A stretch of 64,000 bases of DNA from positions 2,743,001 through 2,807,000 of the forward strand of contig NC_059552.1 in NCBI RefSeq assembly GCF_905220415.1, written 5' to 3'. The stretch comes from Colias croceus. Lineage: Eukaryota; Arthropoda; Insecta; Lepidoptera; Pieridae. How positions within the stretch are numbered: the first letter of the stretch is position 1; every line of letters begins with the position of its first letter. Shown in pieces: positions 12,553 to 24,947 of this stretch. Below the pieces are notes generated by a model. That model saw nothing but the letters and a program-made list of their open reading frames with translations. It did no database searches and was not told the origin of the DNA. A program made the translations under genes and the position numbers.

Positions 12553-12831
12553 TTAGATTTAGTATCAAGACAGACGAGCGGACGGACAGCTGAACGATAT
12601 AAAAAATTAGCTTGGTTAGGTCAACGAAGCGACCTAAAATACAAAACCAGATTTGCCAGCATAAAGCTATCAATACCCATGCACTACACTGCATCATTTA
12701 GAGGCGGTTTCACATACAGCGCCACTAAGTGCTGGAACAACCTTCCACCACCCCTGTCTGAAGTAAAAAGTATTACAAACTTTCGATTTAAATATAAAAA
12801 ACATTTATTAAATACTCTGTACCAGCCTTAG
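12553..12831 (+). pseudogene. C-terminal end of a CR1/Daphne-like LINE reverse transcriptase
   Basis: A 92-codon open frame ends at TAG 12829-12831. Its last part has the pattern typical of the C-terminus of CR1-group LINE ORF2 proteins: FRGGFTYSATKCWNNLPPPL followed by a basic FKYKKHLL-type helix. The catalytic reverse transcriptase motifs are absent and the frame is closed upstream by TAG at 12550, so this is a 5'-truncated copy and not a functional gene. The match is from family knowledge; the exact clade (CR1, Daphne, Crack or L2-like) is uncertain. Confidence 0.7.
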
Positions 12832-13418
12832 TGCCGTTGATGTGTCCCGCTGTATGTGTATAGGTATCTCTATTCTCTACGTATATAATAACATACTTCT
12901 TATTGTAGTTATTTATTATTCTTAATTTATTATTTTTTCTATACATATATTTTTATTACATATATATTTCTTATATTATATAAGTAGTAAGTACAAATAT
13001 TTTATAAATATATATCTCACACTTAGCACTATTTCATCATATATAGTTAGTTATATATTATTATCTATTTAAAAAAAAAAAAAAAAAAGCTGTAACTCCA
13101 ACCGTCGCAACCGATAGGGGCTCCTGAAAATCAGTGCTGTTAGTGTTCCTATGGGGCACTACAGCTTATAACTGAGTAGTCCCTTTTGATGATGGACATT
13201 ACCACACAGTTCTTTGTTGTTGTTTTTAGTTATATTTTTTAAGTTTAGTTATAAGGTTTTTTATATTATTTTATTTGTTATGTTTTAAGTAAGTTTTATT
13301 AGTTTTTAAGTTCTATTGGTTTTTTGTTTTCTCTTTTAATTATGTTTGTTTTTTGTATCTGTGTGGTGTGTTTTGTGGTCAATAAATGTTTTTATTATTA
13401 TTATTATTATTATATATC
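12832..13418 (+). mobile_element. 3' UTR and ATT-repeat tail of the CR1/Daphne-like LINE
   Basis: The segment follows the ORF2 stop directly. It contains an internal A run (about 13070-13088), then T-rich sequence, an AATAAATG near 13380 and a terminal run of ATT units near 13391-13412. A short-unit tail instead of poly(A) is usual for CR1-group elements. The internal A run may mark a second element joined here. Confidence 0.55.
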
Positions 13419-13873
13419 ACTCTTATATTGAGTGATTGATGAATAGGGGAATGAAATCCTTGTATTAAATAACACGTCGAATAACATCGCTTTGTTTTGC
13501 GTTTGATATATCGCAGCTGCTGACCGTGTGTGCGTCGCGATTATCCTAATTGAATTAATGCCTACACTATCAATTACTCGATTTACACGTGTGTTTCATT
13601 ATTTTTGTTGAGAGTGCTTTTTTTGCTTATATACTGGGTACTGTTAAGTAATTGGTATCTTTTATATTAAAACACGTAACATACCTATAGTAACTATTAT
13701 CTAATCTGTGCTATTATTATGAGGTATACATTTTTGTGTATTGTAAAACTTTATTTCGCTTATCTGTGCGCATTTAACATTGCTGCAGATATATTATATA
13801 GTATGGAACCCTATGACATACTTACAAACAACAGACACACACAAAAGCATCCCAAAAGTAACGATATCCTACC
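13419..13873. other. AT-rich noncoding DNA, nothing recognised
   Basis: A 77-codon open frame at 13719-13952 runs into the following duplication and shows no domain. No other feature is supported. Confidence 0.5.
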
Positions 13874-14255
13874 ATATCATAACAATTACATAAAGCGTCA
13901 CAATCCACACTCGAAATATATTCCCAAACAAATCCGTACCATAGAGCTTTAACATTTAGACCTCACCGTCTAGGTTCAGAACGAACAAAGCTAAAACTCC
14001 GAGTGCTCTACGTGACATATATAACACATATAACAACGGAACTATTCTATATCATAACAATTACATATCCAGGCGTCACAATCTTTACAAAGAATACATC
14101 TCAAAGCAAATTCTTATCATTGACAATGTACTCCTAAAATATCTCTCACAAATAAATCTGTACCATAGAGCTTTTACATTTAGACCCCCCCAGTCTAGGC
14201 TCATAGCGATCAAAGCCTCGAGTGCTCTACGTGACACATATAACAAGCGAAACAC
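13874..14255. repeat. diverged tandem duplication
   Basis: Two copies share the order ATATCATAACAATTACATA, GCGTCACAATC, TACCATAGAGCTTT, CATTTAGACC and GAGTGCTCTACGTGACA. The TACCATAGAG blocks are 224 bases apart and the ATATCATAACAATT blocks 175 apart. The second copy contains an additional internal unit of about 50 bases resembling the AAATCYGTACCATAG segment. The duplicated unit is not a recognised element. Confidence 0.7.
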
Positions 14256-15515
14256 ACGATAGACGTAATGAGCGAACGAATTACATCCCCTAATTATCGA
14301 GTTAGGTCGATCGTGCCCTGATTAATAAGACACGTTCAAAGGGGCTGGAATAATGTACTGGTTGACGGCATTTTATTACGAAACATTCGGATTATTTATA
14401 TGGCTTGTTTTGTTTTGCGAAATAGTGGTATAAATGTTCACATCTAAATATATTCTATTCTCTTCATAGTATAATAGGAAATACCACAGAGAAGTACGCA
14501 GTTAATGTTCTGTAGTAGGTATGTACTTATAAACCACGTAATTTGAAGCAATTTTACAGTATAGCATAGATATTTGTTGTTCCTTTAAGTTTATATGTAT
14601 ACTCTTTAGTCGTTATATGCATTACAATTATAACTTAAATGTATAAAAAGCATATCCCCGGGAAATTTCCTTTCATTGCCTTCATTAGCTAGTCCTGCCC
14701 AGTGCCCGTGCATAGTCGGGTCGGTCGGTGCAGTTGATACATTTTAGACATGTTTAAGTCCCACGTCTTGTGTTCCTAGTGATCAAGGCTATAGCTTAAT
14801 CTGAGCCCCTTACAAACCTCTGGCTTCCCAGAAATTCGATACGAAAAGATCCAGCAAGACAATGACCAATCCTACTCAGAAGGTACATATTAGGAATTAC
14901 GTCAGTGACAATTAAAAGAGCGACATATTTTGGGTGCTTTTTATGAAAAACACAAACTCATGGAATAGAACGTATAGAAAATTTTCTATGAAGATCTATA
15001 AAAAGCGTTTTAACAGCTAAATAAACGGCATATTATACAAAAACCTCCGTAAACAAATCAATCAAAACTTTTAAATCACACCAACTAAATCCCGGCGAAA
15101 TCAGAATCAAACAATTCTATAGCCACACAGCATTACAACCGCAAATGTTTTACAATAAATCGCATTAATAGATTGCATGTATAGCTGTAAAACGTATGTT
15201 AAAGCTCACGTGTCATCAGAACACGACATAAGCCGTGTGACCCGCGGCCCACGTGGGTAAGTTTTGATAGCAGACCGCGCAAACAAAACATGGATGGATT
15301 ATTTCGAATAGTATACACATTGGATATCGGTAAATCTGTTGTAAGTGTAAAATATATGATAAGCCTGTTATTGAAAATTGAAATACCCTAACATTACCTT
15401 TTATAACTAATAACTTTCAGCGAATACAATAAACAGCCATAGATACAATAAAGAGCCATGAAATTGGTGAAACATTTTAAATTTACTTCTATGTTTAAAA
15501 AAAAAATGTTTTTAA
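14256..15515. other. AT-rich noncoding DNA, nothing recognised
   Basis: No supported gene or element. A CpG-containing patch lies at about 15205-15290. Confidence 0.5.
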
Positions 15516-15552
15516 CTAGCGGCTACCCACAGCTTCGTCCAAATGGTCGAAG
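15516..15552 (-). mobile_element. 3' end fragment of a Helitron
   Basis: On the minus strand the sequence GACGAAGCTGTGGGTAGCCG is followed by CTAG and T, the diverged terminal block of the Lep1-like family. The rest of the element is not recognisable to its right. Confidence 0.4.
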
Positions 15553-18217
15553 GAATATCCTGCTTATAATTATTCCTAACTATCTCTAGAGACAGAATCA
15601 TACACCTATGATTTCTTAATTATTAGTTTCAAATTATCCAGAGATAAAAACACCACTAGCTTTACAAGCAATCAATCTAAGAAGCTCGACAATTTATCAG
15701 TATATCCACAACCACCAGTTATAGCTACCGTTACCTAACTGGCTAACAGTGACACACAAAAAGCCAGTGTATAATCCAGTAAATCGTAAGCTTCGTTCAC
15801 ACGTGTCCCCGTGACGCGACGCCAAACGGCATCCGAACAAAAACGTATCGGCGATTAAACATGATGAACGAGCCACCGCTAACGACCAACCAGCGTATTT
15901 CATACACCATCCTATCTAACTTAGCGAGCTTTATGTTAAATAAAATCTTTTTTGATGAGTCTAACATACACCGTGTTTATGATTGAGCACCGAATGATTT
16001 CACTTTGACAACACCATATTCAAACGCTGTTAAACGTACCAACAAATAATGCAGTTCCGAAAATCGCTTATACACAAACGGGAAGAGAAAAAGATCAACA
16101 AATTGTTTTTAACGCGCCAATGTAAATGAAGTAATACCGTAAATAGATTTAACAAAAGCATTCCCCGGTCACGAGCAGCGAAAAATTAAAAGCAACAAAG
16201 TAACGAACAACAAAAACAAAGCGAATAAACTCACGCGTACAATATTTTTCTTCTCGACACAAAACTTCTTAATGAGCTTGGTAAAATAATTGTTGTAACA
16301 CTACGAAGGTACGGGTAGCGGGTAGCATTAATTAAAAACAGCACCTCGGCCTGCGGACCTCGCGGCGGAGGGAAACGTTACATAAATAATAACATAAGAC
16401 CAGGAGTGACTTGAAACGAAATGAAAGGCGCAAACTTTCGGATATCCCTTTCATAACTTTTTCGAGAATCCTTTTTCCCGGCCATTATTTCATTCCGGCT
16501 CATTTGACCAAAAGAAAGTCTCTCTCTCTCCCTCATTTAAAATATGCATGAAGTTATTACCCCTCCGGCTCCGTATAAATAAAATAATTCTTGAATAAGT
16601 TCGCGAGTTACAAATTGAATTTGTCCGGTCGAATCTTTGCGCTAGACGAAACTTGACCGGCGGAACTATGACGGCCCATTTATTCCTGACACTGCTTGTT
16701 TCGAAGATGTTGCTTAATATTTGGACTGTAATCCTTTTAAGCAAATCTTTCGAGCGAGAAACTTTGGACTAATTTTATATCGCTTATTTCCATCAGCATG
16801 AATAACGACTTTTGAAAGTAGTGAATAGAACTTTCGTAGTTGAAATAATATTATTTATTTCTACATACTTCGATATTATTTTCCCTACTTCCTCGAAAAT
16901 AATAGTAACACCTACGCACTTGGCAGACATCATTCAAAAGCACGGGTACTTTGTTCTCAATACAAAAAGCTTTACAAAAATGTGTTCCATCATAAGCATA
17001 AATTAATAACCGATGCAAATTCACTACGTCTACCACGCGGCCTCAAAACTAAAACGTGAATTAGCAGTTGGTAAGTGTGTAAGATATAACAGCAATTAGT
17101 GTTAGTGGGAGGATATACTGGGTATCCATCAAGCCGGCCGCATTACGGCGACGAGCCGCAAGCTTTATCCGGCGTTTACGTCAAACTGACGCGACACAAA
17201 ATTAGCGTAATAGCGCTGTTTAGAGAGTAAATGTATGGTGTAATACTTTTATTTGAATAGGCTCTGGTTGTAAGGCAGATTGTAAGTGCTTCTAGTATGT
17301 GCGGTAAAATGAATGATGCGGTCAGTTTATGGTGATATTGTTGCTTCCAGTATATGTGGTAAATTATAGTTATGATATCAGAGGTTTTGGTATCGACAAG
17401 TTATAGGTAATACTTATGTAGTCACTTAAGGTACCTACGCACACAATGCGTAAATATTCTCTATCAAACACTTAAATATAATAATTTTATATCCATTTTA
17501 ATGTAGAAGCATTTTACCATTGCTCATCTATGTATATTTTGTATCAGTTCAGAAATAATAATTATGAACGAATTCCACCACGGAACGCGTCGCAAAGTTC
17601 ACAAAGTTCGACTACATGCAAATCCATTCAACTAATTGTACCCGGTTAAACAACAAACACATAACTTTCTGAACACCGAATGAGACCGCAGTAATTAATT
17701 CCTTAGTACGAGAACTAGGAAATAACTAATACGTCACAATTTGAAACTACTTTATGCGATAACTGTTGTTATCTCAATTAATGGCGACTAGCCCTGACCA
17801 GCGTGGGAAACAACAAAGTGCATGGGAACTTTATCAAAACTTGTTTAGTCTTTTTTACTTGATTCAAGAGAAAACAGAGACAATAGAAAACAATTAGTTA
17901 GTGACTAACTGACTGTTACTACCTCTTACTGTTAAGGTATACAATTGCTTTCAAAATCTTAAGCCTAAACATCCTCTCTTAATTCATTTGGATCAAGACC
18001 TAATTGTTATTTTTAACTTAAATGAATGTAAATGAATCAAATATTCCAACTTCATATAAAACATTCATATTTACGCACCGCTGTAGTGAAACAAAAAAAA
18101 AATTTAATACATTTTTCTATAAAATCCAGAACACTTGATACGAGAGCCCCCATATCAAACAAAGTTCGATAGGCATTTAACCCGTCAAAAACTTCCGAGC
18201 TTTTGCAAATTGGCTCA
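15553..18217. other. noncoding DNA of mixed composition
   Basis: Several patches (about 15780-15900, 16300-16380, 16600-16730, 17125-17220) are less AT-rich than the surroundings and could be conserved regulatory DNA, but sequence alone does not show this. Short open frames on both strands at 16490-17036 carry no domains. At 17126-17190 the order CATTACGGCGACG then CTTTATCCGG repeats that seen near 3973-4000. Confidence 0.45.
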
Positions 18218-18231
18218 GGGCCTATCCCTGT

Positions 18232-18374
18232 GTCACGGATGAATTCTACACATACCCGTGGCCCTGTCGCTGATGTGGCTTGACGGAACACAGTGGGGTT
18301 TTGGTCGGTAGGAATCCGACATAACCCACGGCCTCTTCCCCGGAGGCCGTGGGTATCTATGCAAGATTTCCCCA

Positions 18375-18409
<35 letters not shown>
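18232..18409 (+). mobile_element. 5'-truncated R1-clade LINE, 3' UTR only
   Basis: This 178-bp insertion is flanked by a perfect 14-bp duplication GGGCCTATCCCTGT (18218-18231 and 18410-18423) and ends in a poly(A) of about 30. Its sequence aligns with the 3' end of the full-length element at 32699-39026: GGAACACAGTGG, GTCGGTAGG, TCCGACATAACCCA and CTTCCCCG occur in the same order. It has an 11-bp perfect stem, CCCACGGCCTC with GAGGCCGTGGG, at 18325-18353. The 107-codon minus frame across it is antisense to the UTR. Confidence 0.9.
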
Positions 18410-18413
<4 letters not shown>

Positions 18414-18423
18414 CTATCCCTGT

Positions 18424-21400
18424 ATAAATTACTTTATCATTATTCATTTATACTTATAATTATAATTTTTTTTCTTTTTTAATTACATAAAAAATCGAAC
18501 AGGTATCACTTAATAAGGATTTTCAGTACGGATTTTACTAAGAAAACGAATAGTAATATGTACATTGATGCATCTGCATCATCACAAATTCAACTTTTGT
18601 TTCCTGATTATCATCCCGAATTCCTAACAATATTTCCCTTCACCAATAACAGCATTAATGATAGGGTTCAAAGGGGTACATTTTTATTTATTTTTGCCCA
18701 TCTATCCTTTCTTTCTCTCGACTAAAGTAGAAATCGACCACCATTCCTCATTCTACACCATCACGTACCAAGAGTTCATCTACGTACCGAACATACTGTC
18801 ACACATTAAACATCAAGTGAACTCCACTACCATACAAACTAAAACGACGTGCCAACCATCAGCTGCCTTCTAAACTCCACAGTCACACGTAACTCCGAAG
18901 CACATCGCCGCACCACGACACCAAACTAATCGCGCAGCATTTGCAAATACATAGCGCCGCTAAAATAAATTCCACGACAAGATGATTTATCCGCCAGTCG
19001 GGCTGTTATTCCATTGTTGTCGCAGGTGGATTGTTAATTCAGTTCATTTATGAAACGTCCGGCATTTATACAGTTACACAGTCCCCTCTTTGTCTTTTGT
19101 GCATTTGTAAGTGGCTCTTCGCGAGTTTTGTTTGCATATTGTCAATTAAGAGATTTTCGGGAGGGAGATGGATTCGGACCAACTGCGAAGTTAGCTAGTG
19201 TTGTTAGACATAAAAAAGAACTTCGTTTAATATTTATCAACGAAGATGTATAAAAAATTTTGGAGCTTTTTGTATAAGACATTCAATTAGTATCTTCTAA
19301 CATTGTTAAGGATAAATAAATTAACAAATCACTATTTTTCATAAAGAAATAACGTCCAATAATTACATTTACGAATCAATAGGTACATCCTATATCTTAC
19401 TAGAAAAAGTGATCACAGGTAGTGGGTTTTATGAGGTCGTATCATAATATATGTAATAGATAATCAAAACACACACAAACAAGACAAAATAATACCAAAT
19501 CACACACATTTCCTCTACACCCAAGAGCTAGCACAACAAAGTGACAACAGAAATCGGCGCCACATTTCAAACGTCCAAACCCGCGTACATCCATTCATCC
19601 CGTCCATTCCCTTACGTACAGGAAAACAATAGATAACCCGATTTAGAGATAGGTATTATTTTTCAAATCCGCTGAACCGTACGACGGCTCACCCTCAAAC
19701 GCTCCGAAAATTTCCGATGCGTCGCTGCGATGCATTCCCGTAGAGAAATATCTTTATAAAGGAGTAAAGTTGAAATATTTCCGAACGTTCGTTGGCACAA
19801 ATATGCTCGTTATTACAAATCGCTGCTCCCGCACGGCATTTATTTTGCGCTCGAGATTGATAATGTATTCAAATATGTTTATTTATGTATTGCCTACCTA
19901 CGAAAGATATTTCCGTATCCTGTGGGAGTAGCGCTTTGAACGTATCTTGCTGTAATATAATTAAAAGAAAGAATATTGATCATTATTTACAGACGGGTAG
20001 ATTGATATAAAATTATTTTTGATTTCTATACATAGACTGTTATAATAGAAATTAGAATTACTTATGATACAGCAAAATTATTACGAAACAAGTCTATTTT
20101 TATTATTATGCAAAGGACGAAGCAATAAATCATGAATCCCCATTATTTATATTAAGTAAATGCGAAGAAAGACACAACATCGGGGGACTCCATAGACATC
20201 CGAATCTTTTAAGCCATATATTTATTAACAAGGTGTAGGTATTGGAAAATATTACTAGTCTCTTTTTTTAATAATTAAGCCTCTCTGATGAATGTGATTA
20301 ATAGAAGACATTTGTCTTGAATAATAGATGAATTATTAAGTGATTTCATTCAATTCATCTATTGCTATACAATTTTTTTTACTTATGTTTGTAAATAATT
20401 ACTTCGGTTGTTTAAATTTTTATGACATCGGTATTTAAAATTAGCATTAAAAAACCTCAAGCTTTAATACACATTTGGATTACATCCCCTTTAATGCATA
20501 CACTGCAAGCACAAGCATACATAAACTATTCCTTACAAAAATTGCTCGTCAGTTTAAACATAATACAATATCCTTCATATATCACTTTACAGCCTAATCA
20601 ATCCGTGCGGAAAACACCAATTAGACACGAAAACACACGACGAGCCCCTCGAAACAGAATTGAAACTTAACCAAAGAAAACATTTCGCGAGTTGAAATAA
20701 ATTGCGGATGTAAATCACTCATCCCTTCACTTTCAAATCCCCACTATGCTAATAACGTTCAAACTTGTTTGTTTGTTTGTTGTTCAATCACGCCTTGAGA
20801 CCCCGCTGAATCTGAATTATCCCGCGCATATGAAAATAAACTTGAAAGCGAAATTACGATTCAATTTAGGAACAAAATAAATAAGATTTAGCGTGTACGC
20901 TCCCGGTTTCTTGGAGGGAAATGTGATGCTTTAGACGTTTCAGATTTATTGAGATATGATAATTTTAATGGAGTTGCTTTAAAAACGAACAAATTGGTTT
21001 AATAAGTAAATTGCGTACATACATATTTAAGTAAACAACTTTGCACTTTTAATGGTCATGTAACAGAGGCCCAACTCTAACAACTCTAGTTTATGAATCT
21101 CGATAAAACATCAAAAAAAAATATCAAAATAAGGCTATTTCACCTTGAAATTAATGTGTGTGTATTTATGCAATTACAAATAAGTAATAACCTTGCATAA
21201 TTATTGCAAAAAACCTTTTAATTTTTTTTTAACTGATTCACAGTAAAATAACCAGGGCTATATAGGTATTTAATTGAATGTTTGGCGTCAAAAACTCGTC
21301 TCGTTTACGAAATGTACGAGTTTCATTCACATCACGTCATCCATTTCCTCAGACACCGCCGCCGCATAATCCTTTTTCACAAAGGTTCAACCACAACAAA

Positions 21401-22170
21401 GAAATTCCCAAGAAAAACTCCATACCTTTTTACTTACACTTAGTTCTTTCTACGCTGTCATCTAATTAAATAAAGTGTGACCTCTCACAAAAAAATCTAA
21501 TTTCGAAAAGCAATTTTGTATTCTTGTCTCTCATTTATCCTATTTTGTATTAGAACATTAAGCGGTGCATAAATAATTTTAGTACAACATTAACGGCACC
21601 ATTTTCTGAATTTATAAGCAATTAAAGTCCATGTCCCGTTAAGATAAAGAATAAAATTGCTAACAAGTTCACGATTTCAGCTGTAATCCAATTTGTTTGG
21701 ACTTGGCGAAATTTTATTGCGTCACAGTAATTATTACAACAACGGTTATTAAACAAATATTTTACGGTTCGTGCGCGTCTTAATTTTTCTAATTTATAGA
21801 TATGTAACTTAGGCACGTATGCAGTACGTTAATTACACTTCTGCGTCAATGTAACATAATATATTTATAATTACTGTGTACAATCACACTTTTGCAGTAC
21901 AGACATTACACAAAAGTAAAAGGTTTACAACACTTACGTTGCTAGAATTATCAAAATATTTGACAGCAATATACGTATACCCTGCGCCAAAACCTATCCA
22001 AATCTCAACCAGTATATCGGATAATTTATAACAAGTTTACAATACACGGAAGACGGCAGCGCGTGATGGAAATTTTTCTTTCTATCTATACATCATATCT
22101 TCTCGTGTCTCACATGAAAAGTGAGCAAATGCTTAAATTTACCCCATCTTTCTAACTATAACCGCCACAT
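18424..22170. other. noncoding DNA, AT-rich with scattered GC-richer patches
   Basis: Patches at about 18940-19190 and 19660-19870 have more balanced composition and few low-complexity runs, compatible with conserved noncoding DNA. No exon, splice-bounded frame or RNA gene is convincing. The open frames here are under 85 codons and without motifs. Confidence 0.45.
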
Positions 22171-22381
22171 AAGGTCCTAGTTTGTTTGTGTGAGTGTTTC
22201 TTTGTTTGTCTTTCCTTCACGTGGTAATGCAACGACTTCACATTATTGTTTGGATCTTGATATAATTAGGTAGATAGGCAATGGTATACGGCATTTAGGT
22301 ATGCACTTTTTATCGAGTTGAAATAAGTAATTCCTAATGGAATTTCGTTTGACCTCGCGGGCGAATCTGCGGGAGGTCTAG
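22171..22381 (+). mobile_element. decayed Lep1-like Helitron
   Basis: GTTTGTCTTTCCTTCACGTG at the left and CTCGCGGGCGAATCTGCGGG followed by a CTAG|T end at 22378-22382 follow the order of the family. The interior is strongly diverged and the 5' end is uncertain. Confidence 0.5.
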
Positions 22382-23104
22382 TCTTCAATAATACGTAGTA
22401 ACTATTTAGTAATCTGTTATACTGAAGTCTAGGAATACAGACCACCAGCCACTCAGTAACATCACCTCACTTACATAACACAATCTACATGATCGTTTAT
22501 ATCCTGTCCGATCGCATTCTCACAGGCGAGTAGAGCAAGGACGACCGCCAATCTGTAATACTTGCTACATTACTCGTATAATGAATGAAAAAAGGTGTGG
22601 GCAAGGCGAACGTCTTTTGATGGAATAAAAACATTCCCGCTGATCTAATAGGCGGAGTGGCGAACGTACTTTATTTAAGAGTTGTAGTTTATTGTAAACG
22701 TAACTAACTACGAATTCGAAATGTATGTTACGTTTTTTTTAATAATAAATGAATCAAAATAAAACATAGGCACAGTGGCTACTGACACAATTCTCTAACC
22801 TATTCTTCTTTTTCTTTAATTGTAACTGCCGATCCCAATAACGACGGATTCTGACAATGTCAGGTTTTGAACATGCCTCAAACATCTTTAATTTGGTCTA
22901 AATACATCTATTTACAACAGAAATGTAAGTTTAAACAACTTTTAATATATCTCAATGAAGAAAATACATAAATCCCATATAATCAAGCAAACATTAACCA
23001 TTAAGCAATGTCCAATCGAATAATTCGACACAATACTGCGAGACGCGACACGACTGCTGCATTAGCGGCTCCATCGACTAATCACGATAACTCCCTGGAC
23101 GGTG
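22382..23104. other. AT-rich noncoding DNA, nothing recognised
   Basis: No supported feature. Confidence 0.55.
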
Positions 23105-23510
23105 CACTGATGCTAATGATATGAACAGCTATCTATAGCCATTGATTAAATTCTGGTGACGTTGTTAGTGCGATATGGGATGGCTATTAGTAAGATAGGT
23201 AATGATGGTAAACGTTACAGGTTACAATACGTTTTGTGTTTAGGTGTGAGTGATTTCGTCTTACTGTTTACGAAGTTTTGATAGATTTTTAGGCATTGTA
23301 GTATACTGATGATAATGATATAAATTATAAGCTAGATATATCCATTGATTAAATTCAGGTGACGTTGTTAGTGCGATATGGGATGGCTATTAGTTTATTG
23401 AGAGGTAATATGATGGTAAACGTTGCAGTTTATAATACGTTGACATAAAGGTATGATTTCGAATAACTGTGCATGGAACTTAATTAAAAGTAGATTTTTA
23501 GACATTATCT
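23105..23510. repeat. tandem duplication, period about 203 bp
   Basis: CCATTGATTAAATTC occurs at 23139 and 23342, and each is followed by GGTGACGTTGTTAGTGCGAT and ATGGGATGGCTATTAG. The similarity fades outward, to ACTGATGATAATGAT on the left and AGATTTTTAGGCATT on the right. The unit is not a recognised element. The best-kept core of about 60 bases is nearly identical. Confidence 0.8.
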
Positions 23511-24452
23511 TGGTGCCTATTATAAATAACCGTATTAGTAAAGCTACTGTGTAACTGAGGTTTTAAAACGTTAATATTGTTATAATTCTCAATTGAACAA
23601 ACACGTCCAATATCATAAAATAAGGCGGTTACATAAAGATAATTAATATTGTCATGGTTATAAAAATCTATCAACCGCGGCTCAATAAACTTAAATTATA
23701 ACTTAATAAAAATCCTCCATCGTTTTTATGACTATGGAATAGAATTCTATTGAGTATTTTATTATGGAAAAAATTTAAAATTATCGTAAGAATATTTAGT
23801 ACTTTACTCTTCTTTTGTTCTGAAATTAACTTTAAAATGACAATAATTAAATTCCAATTAATTTTAATTAACATTGTCATTAATAAGCATACGTCTTACA
23901 GAACTCAAAGGTAACTCAATACATATACTAATGGCGAACTAAAGGGCACGTCCTGTGGTTTACAACCTCGGTTTGGGCAAAGGTTATACGGACAAAACGT
24001 AATATCAATCGATAATAATATACTACATACATAGCTAATATTACACTGAGGCTCTATGTACATAATATATTTCGATTTCATATCAAAATCCGACATCTCA
24101 AGACTGATATCCTATGTATTTATAGGTACCTACCTAACACTCACGGTAGAGAAGAGATCCCTAAATTGATGAATATATTTCTCCAAAATATTGGCCATGT
24201 GTACATAGCGTTTATGACATCCATATACCCAGATGAACTCCGCCATAAATACGAAAGTCCTTCAAGACATCTGAGCCATAAACGCGTACAAACATTGCGG
24301 ACATCGCATAAAACTGCACAGTTCCGCTCGGCTCATCAAAGGCCAGATCACTTAATAAAAGCATGTGGTGTCGGTTAAGTGCTATAACACGATTAAATTA
24401 CTTGCGGAAATTCCGGCGCCTGTTCGCGAGACAGCCGCGGGGCGAGCGGCGC
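23511..24452. other. AT-rich noncoding DNA, GC-rich at its right end
   Basis: Open frames at 23671-24378 are short and without motifs. The right end rises into a CpG-rich patch that contains the G-quadruplex motif listed separately. Confidence 0.5.
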
Positions 24453-24481
24453 GGGGGAGCGGGGGCGCGGGGGAGCGGGGG
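24453..24481 (+). other. perfect G-quadruplex motif
   Basis: Four runs of five G are separated by exactly three bases each (AGC, CGC, AGC). It lies in a GC-rich patch of about 140 bases in otherwise AT-rich DNA. The repeated GCGGGGGAGCGGGG pattern suggests a two-unit duplication. Confidence 0.85.
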
Positions 24482-24936
24482 CACGGGGCGCGGGTGGAGG
24501 GGGCACACGGGGATTCACAGCGCTGTCATCAATCAAGTTTAGTCTCGCATTAACGTAATGACCGTCGGCCTGGGCGGATGTCGCCTTATTTTCTTTTTTT
24601 GCGCGAACGTTTCCTCCGAGGCAATTTGGTACACGATACCAACCTTTTCATGCTGATGGAAATCTATGAGGGATAACCAGCGCATTACTGGCGATAATTC
24701 TTGTTTTGTTTTTAGCGTCGAACATTATTCATCGACGGGGCACTCAATCTTGTTTATTATGTTATCCGTTCGTGAGAATGTACAATAAATTATTTTAATG
24801 TAGATCGTAACGTGATTTAGCTATGATTTTTGACGGCTTCATTTTTACATATTTTAACGTGATTATTATGTCTTAATCGTTACATACACAAACAAAATAT
24901 TTAATTCGAGATAGGTACAATTAATATTATTAATTA
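24482..24936. other. noncoding DNA with a recurring motif
   Basis: 24528-24560 repeats the motif at 3957-3989 (27 of 33 bases). The rest is ordinary AT-rich sequence up to the LINE insertion. Confidence 0.5.
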
Positions 24937-24947
24937 TTATATACCTA

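Noticed and set aside
18052..18375. 107-codon minus-strand frame
   Set aside because: Antisense to the 3' UTR of a truncated R1-clade insertion and its flank.
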